From Mangrovibacterium diazotrophicum (GTDB lineage: Bacteria > Bacteroidota > Bacteroidia > Bacteroidales > Prolixibacteraceae), in NCBI RefSeq assembly GCF_003610535.1, contig NZ_RAPN01000001.1, positions 434,001 through 498,000 on the forward strand: a stretch of DNA of 64,000 bases, read 5' to 3'. This document shows, piece by piece, positions 54,786 to 64,000 of this stretch (the stretch's first letter is position 1; each line of letters begins with the position of its first letter). A program made the translations under genes and the position numbers. A model generated the notes under the pieces. The model was not told the origin of the DNA. It saw nothing but the letters and a program-made list of their open reading frames with translations, and searched no databases.

Positions 54786-55832
54786 ATGAATAAAAAGAGA
54801 GTTAACAAGCAGTTGATGAGCCTGCTATTATTGTTGTTTCTTTTTTCATCGTGTTCCTCTTCATATAAAACGCTGTTGATAGAAACGCCTCGGCCATCAG
54901 TGCAGCTTTTGCCGGAGGAAATTAGCAGTCTAACCCTGGTAAACAGAGGAATAACCGGAGATTTTCAAAATTTCAATGAAGACAGTCTTCAGCAGTATTT
55001 TTTTACAAGAGGGTTTGATTACGACTCAGTCGTTTTGGATAGTCTTGCTGCAGATACAACCTTGAAAGCTTTGGGAGAACTTTTGTTTGAATCAGGACGT
55101 TACGATGTTGTGATTCCGGAAGAACGCTACATTGACCGCAACAAAGCGTTCTATCTTATGCCCGAAAGCCTGGACTGGGACGAAGTCTCTTCCTTATGTA
55201 ATACCTTCAATACAGATGCCCTGCTGGTTATTGAGCGCTATTACAATAAAATCCTGACCAATTATTCAGTTTTTGCCACGCCCAGCGGCGAGCCACAGTA
55301 CGCGAAAGCGCAAATCGATTCGAAATACGATGCCGTCGTGAAGATCTACGATCCTAGCAGGCAGAAGATCATCCGTCAATTCGCTGTCGACGATACCATT
55401 TCCTGGCAAGATGGAGACACTTCAACGAAAGCCATTTTTAGTCGTATGCCCACGATTAAAGAGTGCCTGATTCAGACAGGAATCCAAATTGCATTGGACA
55501 TTGATGAGCGGTTATCTCCGAAGTGGGTCAAAGAAAGTCGGATTTATTTCGTTATCAATCAGAATGATATAACCAGAATGACCAATTTTGCCAACGATCA
55601 TAAATGGCAGGAAGCTTACGATTACTGGCTTGGTTATGCCAATTCAGAAAAAGCGTCGGTAAAAAGTAAGGCTGAATTCAACCTCGCTTTGTGTTCAGAA
55701 ATGTTGGGCAATCTGGATCAGGCAATCGAATGGGCAAACAAATCATACTACACTAAATACATGCAGCAAACCCAAAATTACCTGATTACGCTGAAGAAGC
55801 GCAAGGAGATTTTGAAGCAGTTTCAGAACTAA
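54786..55832 (+). CDS. DUF6340-like lipoprotein with TPR end
   Basis: A 348-residue protein with a lipoprotein signal (MNKKRVNKQLMSLLLLLFLF, then SSCSSSYK with the lipobox Cys at about 23). The body (SVQLLPEEISSLTLVNRGIT, FDYDSVVLDSLAADTTLKAL, LLVIERYYNKI) matches the DUF6340 pattern. The last 80 residues are TPR-like (EAYDYWLGYANSEKASVKSK, then CSEMLGNLDQAIEWANKSYY). It is presumably anchored in the outer membrane. The function is unknown. Its terminator lies within the 3' end of lgt, which it faces. Confidence 0.8.
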   Translation: MNKKRVNKQLMSLLLLLFLFSSCSSSYKTLLIETPRPSVQLLPEEISSLTLVNRGITGDFQNFNEDSLQQYFFTRGFDYDSVVLDSLAADTTLKALGELLFESGRYDVVIPEERYIDRNKAFYLMPESLDWDEVSSLCNTFNTDALLVIERYYNKILTNYSVFATPSGEPQYAKAQIDSKYDAVVKIYDPSRQKIIRQFAVDDTISWQDGDTSTKAIFSRMPTIKECLIQTGIQIALDIDERLSPKWVKESRIYFVINQNDITRMTNFANDHKWQEAYDYWLGYANSEKASVKSKAEFNLALCSEMLGNLDQAIEWANKSYYTKYMQQTQNYLITLKKRKEILKQFQN

Positions 55833-55848
55833 ATAAGAAAAACGATAT

Positions 55849-56670
55849 TTATTTTTTCGCAGCCGGATAATTGACATCCGGCTTTTTTAATGCCCTGAAA
55901 ATTAAGAACAAGCCGCCTAACACAAACGGAATACTAAGTATTTGTCCCATATTCAGTGCCATACCGGCTTCAAAAGCTTCCTGGTCTTCTTTGATGAATT
56001 CGATCAGGAAACGGGATAAGAAAACCATCACGAAGAATAAGCCAACGATAAAACCTTCTTTTTTCCGAAGGTTGGTTTTGAAATAAAGGAACATCAGCAA
56101 GCCGAAAGTCACCAGGTACGAAAGCGACTCGTAAATCTGAGTTGGATGTTTGGCAACTGTTTCGCCGTTGCGTTCAAAAATGAAACCCCAAGGCATATTC
56201 GTTTGAATCCCGTAAATCTCAGAGTTCATCAGGTTCCCGAAACGAATCATTGCTGCAACAAGAGCTGTTGGCACAACCACACGGTCCAAAACCCATAAAA
56301 CAGAGCGTTTTGAAACCTTGCGACTCCAAATAATCAGTGCAATAAAAATACCGATTGCGCCTCCGTGACTGGCCAAACCACCGTGCCAAACCTTGATAAT
56401 CTCTGCTGGATGCTGCGAGTAGTAATCCCAGCCATAAAACAACACATGTCCTAAACGCGCCCCGATTACAGTTGATACCAAGAGATAAATGAACAGGCTC
56501 TCCAGCCATTTCAAGTCGGTACCGTCGAATTTAAACATACGCTCGCCAATGTTGTAACCAACCAGAAAACCGACTGCGAAAAGCAATCCGTACCAACGCA
56601 CAGAAAGAGAACCAATATGAAAAATCTCGGGACTAACATTCCAATGGATGAAATTCAGTATTAACTGCAT
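55849..56670 (-). CDS. lgt: prolipoprotein diacylglyceryl transferase
   Basis: A 273-residue inner-membrane enzyme that moves diacylglycerol from phosphatidylglycerol onto the lipobox Cys of prolipoproteins. About seven hydrophobic segments are visible. Family motifs are SVRWYGLLFAVGFLVGY, HVLFYGWDYY, the signature HGGLASHGGAIG, FGNLMNSEIYG and KHPTQIYES. The length is normal. It is monocistronic, 80 bp after secA on the same strand, beyond the secA terminator. Confidence 0.96.
   Translation of the reverse strand: MQLILNFIHWNVSPEIFHIGSLSVRWYGLLFAVGFLVGYNIGERMFKFDGTDLKWLESLFIYLLVSTVIGARLGHVLFYGWDYYSQHPAEIIKVWHGGLASHGGAIGIFIALIIWSRKVSKRSVLWVLDRVVVPTALVAAMIRFGNLMNSEIYGIQTNMPWGFIFERNGETVAKHPTQIYESLSYLVTFGLLMFLYFKTNLRKKEGFIVGLFFVMVFLSRFLIEFIKEDQEAFEAGMALNMGQILSIPFVLGGLFLIFRALKKPDVNYPAAKK
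55861..55888 (+). terminator. terminator of the lipoprotein gene, inside the lgt 3' end
   Basis: AGCCGGAT and ATCCGGCT form a perfect 8-bp stem over a 6-base loop, followed by six T on the plus strand. It lies 28 bp after the stop of the lipoprotein gene and inside the last codons of the convergent lgt. Confidence 0.8.
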
Positions 56671-56721
56671 GACATTTATTTTAAGACACTTCGTGTGTTT
56701 ATTCGTGAAATTTTGAGGAGC

Positions 56722-56756
56722 AAAAAAAAGAATAAGTAGCCGAAGCTACTTATTCT
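56722..56756 (-). terminator. terminator of secA overlapping its stop codon
   Basis: On the minus strand a perfect 12-bp stem (AGAATAAGTAGC with its complement) with a 4-base loop is followed by eight T. The first arm contains the secA stop codon TAA. Confidence 0.9.
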
Positions 56757-59700
56757 ACAAGTCCTTTACCGTGACAACTTTTATATTTTTTACCACTTCC
56801 GCAAGGACACGGATCGTTACGACCGACCTTCTTCTCTACCCTAACTGGCTGAGCTTTTTGCGGTTCGCGTTGTTCCTGGCTTCTGCCTGACCCTAATTCC
56901 GGAACTTCCGATTTTTGAGTTGAATATTTACTCATATCAGTTCTACGGGCAACTTCTGCTTCGCGAACCTGGTTCGGGTCCGAAATCGGGATATGTCCCT
57001 TCATCAACGTGGAAACAATGTCTTTATTCACCTTTTGAATCATTTGCTTGAACAGGTTGAATGATTCAAACTTGTAGATCAACAACGGATCTTTTTGTTC
57101 GTAAGCCGCGTTTTGCACCGACTGTTTCAAATCGTCCATTTCACGCAGCTGTTCTTTCCAGCTTTCGTCGATGGTAGCCAGCACAATCTGCTTTTGGTAC
57201 GACTTAACAAGCTCTTTACCTTTGTTGTTGTATGCTTTTTCCAAGTTGGTAACAATCTGGAAGATACGTTTACCATCGGAAATAGGAACAACAATATTTT
57301 GGTACATGTGCGACTTGTTCTCGTAAACATCTTTGATAACCGGAAAGGCTTGTTTCGAAATTGTTTCAACCTTTCTGGTGTACGAATTGATCATCGCAGA
57401 ATAGATGCTCTCGATAATGTCTTCCGGTTTCATTTGTTTGAATTTCTCTTCGCTTACCGGAGATTCAATCGACATCAGTCGCATCAGTTCCAGGTTGAAA
57501 TCTTCGAAATCGCCACCGTAATACTCGTTCACAAGTGCTTCCAGCGAGTCGTACATCATGTTCAGCAAGTCCACTTCCAAACGTTCGCCATAAAGTGCGT
57601 GACGACGTTTTTTGTAGATTACCTCACGTTGCGAGTTCATCACATCATCGTATTCCAGCAAACGTTTACGAATACCGAAGTTATTTTCTTCAACTTTTTT
57701 CTGTGCACGTTCAATCGATTTGGTGATCATGGAGTGCTGAATAACTTCGCCTTCCTCCAGACCCAATCGGTCCATAATTCCGGTAATACGATCAGAGTTG
57801 AACAGGCGCATCAAATCGTCTTCCAAAGACACGAAGAACTGCGAAGAGCCCGGGTCACCCTGACGTCCGGAACGACCACGCAGCTGGCGGTCAACCCGTC
57901 GAGAGTCGTGACGCTCGGTACCAATGATGGCCAAACCACCGGCTTGTTTCACTTCCGGACTCAACTTAATGTCGGTACCACGACCGGCCATGTTTGTTGC
58001 GATGGTCACCATTCCTTTTTTACCCGCATCGGCTACGATGTCAGCCTCGCGAGCGTGGAGTTTCGCGTTTAACACGTTGTGTTTAATACCGCGAATCTTC
58101 AACATACGGCTCAATAATTCAGAGATTTCTACCGAAGTTGTACCAACCAAGACCGGGCGACCGGCTTCGTTCAGTTCAACAATCTCCTGAATTACGGCAT
58201 TATATTTTTCACGTTTGGTTTTATAAACCTTGTCGTTCCAGTCGTTACGAACAATCGGACGGTTAGTCGGGATAACCACTACATCCAATTTGTAGATGTC
58301 CCAGAATTCACCTGCTTCCGTCTCTGCAGTACCAGTCATACCGGACAGTTTGTGGTACATCCGGAAATAGTTCTGCAGGGTCACAGTTGCAAAAGTTTGC
58401 GTAGCCGCTTCAACTTTTACGCGTTCCTTCGCTTCAATTGCCTGGTGCAGACCATCAGAATAACGACGGCCTTCCATGATACGGCCGGTTTGTTCATCAA
58501 CAATCTTCACTTTGTTGTCGATTACCACATATTCCACGTCTTTTTCAAACATGGCATAAGCTTTCAACAACTGGTTGATGGTGTGAACACGTTCCGATTT
58601 TACCGCATAATTTTGAAGCAGAACATCTTTCTGCTCAATTTTATCCTGGGCACTTAGCTCGGTGCTGTTTTCGATTTCAGCAACTGAAGAACCAACGTCC
58701 GGCAGGATGAAAAATTCAGGATCATCAACATCCGACGAGATCAAATCGATCCCTTTATCTGTCAACTCAACTGAATTCAATTTCTCATCAATAACGAAGA
58801 AAAGCGGATCGGTTACAATATGCATGTTCTTGCTGTTGTCCTGCATATAGTAATTCTCTGTCTTCTGCATCGTAGCTTTGACGCCCTCTTCGCTCAAAAA
58901 TTTGATCAACGCTTTTGTCTTTGGCATCCCTTTGTGAGCACGAAGCAATTGCATTGCGCCTTCTTCTTTTTCGTCTTTCGTGGCATCAGCTTTACCCAAC
59001 AGACGTTTCGCGTCGGTCAAGCATTGCATGGTGTAGTTCCGTTGTGCAGAAACCAAGCGTTCAACTCGCGGCATCAATTCCTCGAATTTCTGATTGTCAC
59101 CTTTTGGAACTGGTCCGGAAATAATCAACGGCGTACGCGCATCGTCAATTAAAACCGAGTCAACCTCATCGACAATCGCATAATGGTGTTTGCGTTGTAC
59201 CAGGTCGCGCGGATTGATCGCCATATTGTCACGCAGGTAGTCGAAACCAAATTCGTTGTTCGTACCATAAGTAATGTCGGCGTTGTATGCTTTGCGGCGG
59301 GCATCAGAGTTCGGTTGGTGTTTGTCGATACAGTCGACACTCAAACCGTGGAACTCGAAAATCGGCCCCATCCATTCCGAGTCACGTTTGGCCAGGTAAT
59401 CGTTCACGGTAACAACGTGAACACCACGTCCAGCCAATGCATTTAGGAATACAGGCAATGTTGCTACCAACGTTTTACCTTCACCGGTTGCCATCTCGGC
59501 AATTTTACCCGAGTGCAGAACGATACCACCAATCAACTGCACATCGTAGTGGATCATTTGCCAGGTAATTTCGTTACCTCCGGCCATCCATGAGTTGAAC
59601 CAGGTAGCTTCTTCACCGTCAATCTGTACGTTGTCTTTGAAAGCAGCCAAATTGCGGTCGAAATCGCTGGCTTTGACAATTATTTTTTCGTTATCGGTAA

Positions 59701-60064
59701 ATCGTTTGGCTGTTTCTTTCACCAGTGCGAATGCCGCCGGAAGGATCTCACTCAGCACCTCTTCGATCTTAACGTCGATTTGCTCTTCCAGCTTATCAAC
59801 CTCTTGATAGATTTGTTCGCTTTCCTGAATATCAGCTTCTTCAGCTTTGGCTTTTAAGGAAGCAATAGAGTCTTCTTCCGGTTTAATCCGGTCTTTTATG
59901 ATTTGCTTTAATTTTTCAGATTCTGCTCTGAGTTCGTCGTTGGATAGTTGAGTGATCCGGGCGTATTCATTCCTGATGTTTTCAAGAATTGGCGTGACCT
60001 CTTTAATATCCCGGTCTGATTTGTTCCCCAGAAATGCTCCCAGGATTTTACTAATAAAAGCCAT
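56750..60064 (-). CDS. secA: protein translocase ATPase SecA
   Basis: A 1104-residue motor that drives preproteins through SecYEG. The first nucleotide-binding domain has Walker [12 protein letters not shown] and [16 protein letters not shown]. The second has [10 protein letters not shown] and [20 protein letters not shown]. The preprotein-binding and helical scaffold domains follow. The C-terminal zinc motif [16 protein letters not shown] is present, used for SecB and lipid contact. The protein is longer than the roughly 900 residues of Escherichia coli SecA because of an N-terminal helical insertion (about 60-105) and an insertion near 340-440, as is usual in Bacteroidota. Confidence 0.97.
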   Translation of the reverse strand: MAFISKILGAFLGNKSDRDIKEVTPILENIRNEYARITQLSNDELRAESEKLKQIIKDRIKPEEDSIASLKAKAEEADIQESEQIYQEVDKLEEQIDVKIEEVLSEILPAAFALVKETAKRFTDNEKIIVKASDFDRNLAAFKDNVQIDGEEATWFNSWMAGGNEITWQMIHYDVQLIGGIVLHSGKIAEMATGEGKTLVATLPVFLNALAGRGVHVVTVNDYLAKRDSEWMGPIFEFHGLSVDCIDKHQPNSDARRKAYNADITYGTNNEFGFDYLRDNMAINPRDLVQRKHHYAIVDEVDSVLIDDARTPLIISGPVPKGDNQKFEELMPRVERLVSAQRNYTMQCLTDAKRLLGKADATKDEKEEGAMQLLRAHKGMPKTKALIKFLSEEGVKATMQKTENYYMQDNSKNMHIVTDPLFFVIDEKLNSVELTDKGIDLISSDVDDPEFFILPDVGSSVAEIENSTELSAQDKIEQKDVLLQNYAVKSERVHTINQLLKAYAMFEKDVEYVVIDNKVKIVDEQTGRIMEGRRYSDGLHQAIEAKERVKVEAATQTFATVTLQNYFRMYHKLSGMTGTAETEAGEFWDIYKLDVVVIPTNRPIVRNDWNDKVYKTKREKYNAVIQEIVELNEAGRPVLVGTTSVEISELLSRMLKIRGIKHNVLNAKLHAREADIVADAGKKGMVTIATNMAGRGTDIKLSPEVKQAGGLAIIGTERHDSRRVDRQLRGRSGRQGDPGSSQFFVSLEDDLMRLFNSDRITGIMDRLGLEEGEVIQHSMITKSIERAQKKVEENNFGIRKRLLEYDDVMNSQREVIYKKRRHALYGERLEVDLLNMMYDSLEALVNEYYGGDFEDFNLELMRLMSIESPVSEEKFKQMKPEDIIESIYSAMINSYTRKVETISKQAFPVIKDVYENKSHMYQNIVVPISDGKRIFQIVTNLEKAYNNKGKELVKSYQKQIVLATIDESWKEQLREMDDLKQSVQNAAYEQKDPLLIYKFESFNLFKQMIQKVNKDIVSTLMKGHIPISDPNQVREAEVARRTDMSKYSTQKSEVPELGSGRSQEQREPQKAQPVRVEKKVGRNDPCPCGSGKKYKSCHGKGLVE

Positions 60065-60103
60065 TCTATTTTAATTTTTTATATAATTCTGCTTTACTGC
60101 CCA

Positions 60104-60111
60104 CAAATGTA
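60104..60111 (-). promoter_or_regulatory. TAnnTTTG -7 element upstream of secA
   Basis: On the minus strand the sequence is TACATTTG, 39 bp before the secA ATG. No convincing -33 box is seen. Confidence 0.4.
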
Positions 60112-60301
60112 ATTATAATGAATTATCATACTTAATGCAGGACTAATTTTTTCAATAATAATCGTGCCACTTCCGAATCAGACAAAAATAGCGACAGAAT
60201 AGCACTTTTGTTATTTTTTTATGACAGAAAAGCAGTGTTAGCAGTGTTTTGCGAATGATAATGAATACACTAATTTTACAGCGAGAAAACCTTGAAATTA
60301 G

Positions 60302-60484
60302 ATGAATAACGACTTCTCAACTACCTGTTTTGTATGCGAAGAGCCTGTCGCAAAAGATTGTTTGCGCAATCCGTCCATTAATCTACCTGTCTGCGAAAAA
60401 TGCCGCGGAACCGAAAATGAACAGAGAGCCGTGAATGAATTACTGGAAGGAATGGCAGACGGCTTTGTTTGCGGTTGCATTTAG
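60302..60484 (+). CDS. small cysteine-rich protein
   Basis: A 60-residue protein with two CxxC knuckles (CFVC at 9-12 and CEKC near 33-36) and a C-terminal CGC. The four central Cys suit a zinc ribbon; the middle is acidic and helical (ENEQRAVNELLEGMADG). It is transcribed divergently from secA and converges on the 60553 gene. Small zinc-ribbon proteins often bind RNA or protein partners, but I know no function. The regular spacing of the Cys pairs supports a real gene. Confidence 0.6.
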   Translation: MNNDFSTTCFVCEEPVAKDCLRNPSINLPVCEKCRGTENEQRAVNELLEGMADGFVCGCI

Positions 60485-60491
60485 AATGAAG

Positions 60492-60520
60492 AAGCCGCCC
60501 TCGGGGGAAGAAGGCGGCTT
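60492..60520. terminator. inverted repeat between convergent small genes
   Basis: AAGCCGCC and GGCGGCTT form an 8-bp stem over a 13-base loop, 8 bp after the stop of the Cys-rich gene. No T-run follows, so termination is uncertain. Confidence 0.5.
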
Positions 60521-60552
60521 GAGAATTGATGAAATCTAATTATTAAAATTCG

Positions 60553-61023
60553 CTAGTTCAACAAATGTTGATAGCTGGGATTTACTAAATCGGGCAAAAA
60601 AGCAGCAATCAACGCCAAAGCCCGTTCGTCTGTTACGCGATTTGGGGTGAGGATTCTTTGTTTCGCCAACTCTTCCGAATTTAAGACCGCGGTATTCAAT
60701 TGACGTGGGAACATGCTTTCGGATTTCTTAACCATGCGTGCTCCAAAACCGTCCTTGGTACATTCGTATACCACCTCAAAATGGTCGCCCCGGACAACAT
60801 AAGTTTTACAATCTTTGTTTTTCGTGAACGAGATCAAAATCGGACAATCCTGGTTGTCATAGGTTAAAGTCCACGCGGCATCAACACCGGTAAAAAGATC
60901 TGCATGCTGCATTTCTTTGATCGTATAATCGTCAAACATGCGATTACCGCCTGCTGCACTTACTGATAGACCTACTGTAACGAGTACAGCGACGATTACT
61001 AATTGGAAGATTCTGTTTTTCAT
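60553..61023 (-). CDS. exported protein of unknown function
   Basis: A 156-residue protein with a signal peptide (MKNRIFQLVIVAVLVTVGLS, cleavage near SAAGG). The mature part is a compact alpha/beta domain (DDYTIKEMQHADLFTGVDAA, then WTLTYDNQDCPILISFTKN, then KTYVVRGDHFEVVYECTKDG) with three Cys. It is probably periplasmic. I recognise no named family. It is monocistronic. Confidence 0.75.
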   Translation of the reverse strand: MKNRIFQLVIVAVLVTVGLSVSAAGGNRMFDDYTIKEMQHADLFTGVDAAWTLTYDNQDCPILISFTKNKDCKTYVVRGDHFEVVYECTKDGFGARMVKKSESMFPRQLNTAVLNSEELAKQRILTPNRVTDERALALIAAFLPDLVNPSYQHLLN

Positions 61024-61233
61024 GACTGTTTGATTTAAATGTTTAATTTTCTGGCAATTGTTTTCTACTAAAATGTTTCTTTCTGCTTGTTACAATCTAA
61101 TAGACGGCCGAAAAATCAAATCATTACAGTCTTCGGCTCCGCTTTCGATAAACGATGCCAAAACGACGGTGAACGCGACTGAATAGTCTGTCAATAAAAG
61201 GCAGGATAAATGGTGAAAACAGGAAAATCGGGA

Positions 61234-62373
61234 TTATCGATTCTGAATATACTTTTCCAAACGATCGAGCCCCTCTTTAATGTTTTCCAATGAATTGGCA
61301 TAGGAAAAACGCAGGTATCCCTCACCTCCCGGGCCAAAATCAATACCCGGCGTTACGCCAACATGTGCTTTTTCAAGAATATCGAAAGCTAATTGATAGG
61401 AATCTCCTGAAAGATGTGAAGCGTCAACAAATACATAAAATGCCCCTGTTGGCTCTACGGGTATACTAAATCCGAGCTCTTTCAGGCGACTGATCATGTA
61501 TTTTCTACGCTCGTCGTAAACGGTAAGCATTTTTGAAACAGCTTCTGTTCCCAGCTCCAGGGCTGCAATTCCGCCCCGCTGAGCCGTGGAGCTTGCACAA
61601 ATGAACAGGTTTTGCTGCATCTTTTGCAATACCCGAATATACTTTTGGGGCGCAATCAGGTAGCCCAGACGCAGACCGGTCATGGCATACCGCTTCGAAA
61701 AACCATTAAGTACGAATGCCTGATCGGTGTATTCGAGTATGGTATGTGCTTTTTGCTGATAAACCAAACCGTGGTAAATCTCATCCGAAATAATCGGAAC
61801 GTCCAGAGAGGCCATCATCCGGAGAGACTCTTCTGTCAACAAATTCCCCGTGGGATTCATAGGACTGTTGATGATAATTGCGCGCGTTTTCGGACCAATT
61901 TTTTGGATGACATCCTCGGCATGAAACTGGAATCCATCCTGTGGTGAAACCGGTATCCGGACTGTTGTAGCGCCTATGTAATGTATGAAATTGTCGTAGC
62001 AAGCGTAAGCGGGATCCGAAATCAACACTTCGTCGCCAGCTTCACAAAGCACCGACAAAGCCATCAATATTGCCGGCGAAGAGCCCGATGTGACAACGAT
62101 TTGGTCAGGATCGACCACGACACCGTATTCATCCAAATATTGCCGCGCAATGGCTTTTCGCAACTCCGGATCGCCCAAACTATGCGTATAATGTGTTCGT
62201 CCTTCTGTCAACGCTTGACAAATAGCCTCATTCACGCATTGCGGAATATCGAAATCAGGCTCGCCCACTTCCAAATGGATGATGTGCTTGCCTTCTTGTT
62301 CCATGGCATGTGCTTTTTCAAGCACTTCCATCACGATAAACGGTTTAATTTCTTTAACTCTGGAGGCTGTCAT
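61234..62373 (-). CDS. class I/II pyridoxal-phosphate aminotransferase
   Basis: A 379-residue enzyme starting at the ATG at 62373 (MTASRVKEIKPFIVMEVLEK). The open frame continues to a TTG at 62424, but those 17 residues are unlike the family. Visible motifs are EVGEPDFDIP, VTSGSSPAILMAL, the NSPMNPTGNLL loop, SDEIYHGLVYQ, and the PLP-binding Lys in LNGFSKRYAMTGLRLGY. It belongs to the AspC/alanine transaminase group. The amino-acid substrate is not certain; aspartate or an aromatic amino acid is most likely. It has no close operon partner. Confidence 0.92.
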   Translation of the reverse strand: MTASRVKEIKPFIVMEVLEKAHAMEQEGKHIIHLEVGEPDFDIPQCVNEAICQALTEGRTHYTHSLGDPELRKAIARQYLDEYGVVVDPDQIVVTSGSSPAILMALSVLCEAGDEVLISDPAYACYDNFIHYIGATTVRIPVSPQDGFQFHAEDVIQKIGPKTRAIIINSPMNPTGNLLTEESLRMMASLDVPIISDEIYHGLVYQQKAHTILEYTDQAFVLNGFSKRYAMTGLRLGYLIAPQKYIRVLQKMQQNLFICASSTAQRGGIAALELGTEAVSKMLTVYDERRKYMISRLKELGFSIPVEPTGAFYVFVDASHLSGDSYQLAFDILEKAHVGVTPGIDFGPGGEGYLRFSYANSLENIKEGLDRLEKYIQNR

Positions 62374-62454
62374 GCTGACTTTCGGTTTGCTGGCGAAAAT
62401 ACGGAACTTTCGCTGCTCAAACAAGATGAGAAACCTCTAATTTGAAGCATTCCG

Positions 62455-62955
62455 TCAATAGCCCTGGTTGATTTGAACACCGCCTCCTATCCGAAATTTA
62501 TCCGATACTTTGTATTCCATGTAGAAGTTGATTCCACGGATGTTCATCTTTGAAGGATCAAAATTTAGCGGTACCGGATCGTAAATAGAATTGGCTGAAA
62601 AACTGTTTCCTCCCATTTTCCATCGTTCGCTTAAGCGGTACTCTGCCGACGAATTCACGAAATAAGCCGAGACAAACGGATTAGGATACCAGGCCCCATT
62701 AAATCTGCTTTGGTAAAAGTTGGAGAAATTGTATGTTGTTTGAGTTTCAAAAGGATTAGCCCAGTTTAGTTTAAAATTGAATGCCGGACGATCGGGAACC
62801 ACTGGTCCAAAAGTTGATTCCGTACTGAAATTGAATAATTCCCGATAAAGAAACTCATATTCAACCGGATCGGGCTTCAGTAAGATTGAATCAGCCTGGG
62901 CCTTCGCTGCCAGGCTGTAAAATGTGATCACGATCAATACAACCAATTTTTTCAT
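62455..62955 (-). CDS. exported protein, probably outer-membrane associated
   Basis: A 166-residue protein with a signal peptide (MKKLVVLIVITFYSLAAKAQ). The mature part contains many aromatic residues in alternating pattern (YNFSNFYQSRFNGAWYPNPF, then INFYMEYKVSDKFRIGGGVQ), as in small beta-barrels or barrel-associated proteins. No family name can be assigned. It is 46 bp after the porin-like gene on the same strand, so the pair may be one transcript. Confidence 0.7.
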   Translation of the reverse strand: MKKLVVLIVITFYSLAAKAQADSILLKPDPVEYEFLYRELFNFSTESTFGPVVPDRPAFNFKLNWANPFETQTTYNFSNFYQSRFNGAWYPNPFVSAYFVNSSAEYRLSERWKMGGNSFSANSIYDPVPLNFDPSKMNIRGINFYMEYKVSDKFRIGGGVQINQGY

Positions 62956-63001
62956 CCTGTAAAATTAAAATGAAAAATGGTAAACTAAATCCTGCGAACA
63001 G

Positions 63002-63574
63002 TTAAAGAAACTTTATACCTAAAGTCACCATAAAAAGTTTTATTTTCTCGTCGCCACCGCCGGTGTGAACATCGCCCAAACTGTTTTCCATGCGAGCATC
63101 AAGCGTCAAAAACAAGAAATCAACTCCTGCACCGTACTGAATGCCGACATAGTTGTCTTTCACATTATTGTAATCGAATTCAGAGCCGCTGGTATCGCCG
63201 TCTTTCTTTGTAATAAACGAGAAAACCGGCCCTGCATTTAACCGAACATTGACCTTGGCCACATCAATCAACTTGTAACCGAGCAACAACGGCACATCTA
63301 CAGTGTTCAAATCAAACGATTCTGTCGTTACATCGTTCAGATTTCCTCCTTTCGAGGTGAAATAGCCTTCAGGTTGAAGATACCATTTCTTCAAATTGAC
63401 CCGCAAAAAGGCCCCAACCAAAAAGTTACTGACAGAACCATCGTTAAACTGATCCAAATCTGTTGTTAACATGGAAGACGAATAACCTGCCTTCAGTCCT
63501 AAATTAATCGGCGATCCGGCAAAGGAAGTATTGATAACTCCAAGAAGTACACCAAGTAAGAATAGCTTTTTCAT
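63002..63574 (-). CDS. porin-family outer-membrane beta-barrel protein
   Basis: A 190-residue protein starting at the ATG at 63574 (MKKLFLLGVLLGVINTSFAG). The open frame extends 57 codons further, but the signal peptide shows the true start. The mature part has barrel strands such as INLGLKAGYSSSMLT, NFLVGAFLRVNLKKWYLQPE and YVGIQYGAGVDFLFLTLDAR, and ends in a hydrophobic strand with a terminal aromatic residue region (LGIKFL). It fits the small outer-membrane beta-barrel (OMP_b-brl) family, whose function is usually unknown. Confidence 0.85.
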   Translation of the reverse strand: MKKLFLLGVLLGVINTSFAGSPINLGLKAGYSSSMLTTDLDQFNDGSVSNFLVGAFLRVNLKKWYLQPEGYFTSKGGNLNDVTTESFDLNTVDVPLLLGYKLIDVAKVNVRLNAGPVFSFITKKDGDTSGSEFDYNNVKDNYVGIQYGAGVDFLFLTLDARMENSLGDVHTGGGDEKIKLFMVTLGIKFL

Positions 63575-63686
63575 TCGATTAGTTTTTTTCACAGTTTTAT
63601 GTTGACTCGAGTTGAAAAACCGGTTATTTAAAGTTTGTATAAGAAAGACTTTCAAACAACCAGTTCTCCAAATGTAAAAACAAGAA

Positions 63687-64000
63687 CTATTGATTCCAAA
63701 CCAGATCACAAGCATCTGCAGGCATCCAGTGCCTGTCTTTCCCATCCCACTTCACATTGCAGCCAATTGGGTTAGTTACCGGAACCGATATTTCTTTTCC
63801 ACTGGTCAATTCCTCTAAGGTACGTTCCAGGTCATTCACAGTCATCTTCGACGTATCTCTAGGGCTGTCTACAGCCCGCCCGGTGTAAACCAACTTCCGA
63901 TCCGAATCGAAAACATAAAAATGGGGTGTGCGTAAAGCTCCGTACGCCAACGCAATATCCTGACTCTCATCATACAAATAGGTCCAGGGGAAGTTAAACT
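63687..64000 (-). CDS. thioredoxin-like (AhpC/TSA-type) protein, N-terminus cut by window edge
   Basis: The C-terminal part of a redoxin-family protein runs off the right edge. The visible part reads [13 protein letters not shown] at the window end, then [19 protein letters not shown] and [12 protein letters not shown]. The cis-Pro region TPHFYVFD is typical of thioredoxin-fold proteins of the AhpC/TSA type that act on peroxides or thiols. The catalytic Cys lies beyond the window. Residues in the C-terminal part ([16 protein letters not shown]) fit the common extension of this subgroup. Confidence 0.85.
   Translation of the reverse strand, partial: FNFPWTYLYDESQDIALAYGALRTPHFYVFDSDRKLVYTGRAVDSPRDTSKMTVNDLERTLEELTSGKEISVPVTNPIGCNVKWDGKDRHWMPADACDLVWNQ

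Noticed and set aside
57095-58072. 325-codon open frame on the plus strand
   Set aside because: It lies entirely antisense to secA, which has all family motifs. The composition (rich in Phe, Val, His, Arg) is typical of a shadow frame.
1-64000. CRISPR array, tRNA or rRNA genes
   Set aside because: No regularly spaced repeats and no cloverleaf or rRNA-like sequence were noticed on either strand by reading; a dedicated scan was not possible.

Overview
The window reads as a chromosome segment of a Bacteroidota bacterium, probably of the order Marinilabiliales (Prolixibacteraceae-like). I infer this from the fused E1 alpha/beta dehydrogenase, the long ClpC and SecA proteins, many secreted and outer-membrane proteins with Bacteroidota-style signal peptides, the tyrosine recombinase family, and promoters of the TAnnTTTG type. 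No tRNA, rRNA or CRISPR array was seen.

Positions 1 to about 22.7 kb are an accessory island. Its left part (1-9.1 kb, minus strand) holds a complete type I Zorya anti-phage system, zorA-zorB-zorC-zorD, with overlapping reading frames. It is followed by an unrecognised 258-residue gene, a possible tiny membrane protein and a truncated WYL-domain regulator. A 1.1 kb gene-free stretch separates this from a divergent, tightly spaced four-gene cassette (10.2-15.9 kb, plus strand). The cassette encodes a DUF413/MaoP-like protein, a hypoxanthine/uracil-DNA-glycosylase-superfamily protein with an extra N-terminal domain, an unrecognised 535-residue protein and a 958-residue protein with a PLD-type double motif. 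It looks like an undescribed nucleic-acid-targeting defence system and is the main discovery candidate. A 12-bp direct repeat lies on either side of it. Between the cassette and the next module is a decayed Mrr-type restriction gene and a cluster of palindromes.

From 17.2 to 22.6 kb (minus strand) lies the island's own maintenance module: a DnaB-like replicative helicase, a replication-initiation-type winged-helix protein, a small protein, an excisionase-type HTH protein, an unknown protein, a tyrosine integrase and a zinc-finger/HTH protein. No conjugation or virion genes are visible, so a phage-satellite-like or simple integrative element is more likely than an ICE or intact prophage. The module ends beside the 3' end of mnmE (trmE), a recurrent integration target.

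From 22.9 to 64 kb the content is ordinary chromosome. It includes mnmE, fabG, a PfkB kinase, a Cache-HAMP-SpoIIE phosphatase, an MscS channel, clpC, gyrA, a TPR protein, mgsA, an E2-E1-flavodoxin operon, and an XRE regulator-pyrK-pyrD-serine hydrolase operon. Further on are a metallophosphoesterase, a metalloprotease/propeller/barrel protein, a LuxR-type membrane regulator with candidate operators, a VWA protein, a lipoprotein, lgt, secA, an aminotransferase and several envelope proteins. A thioredoxin-like gene is cut by the window end.
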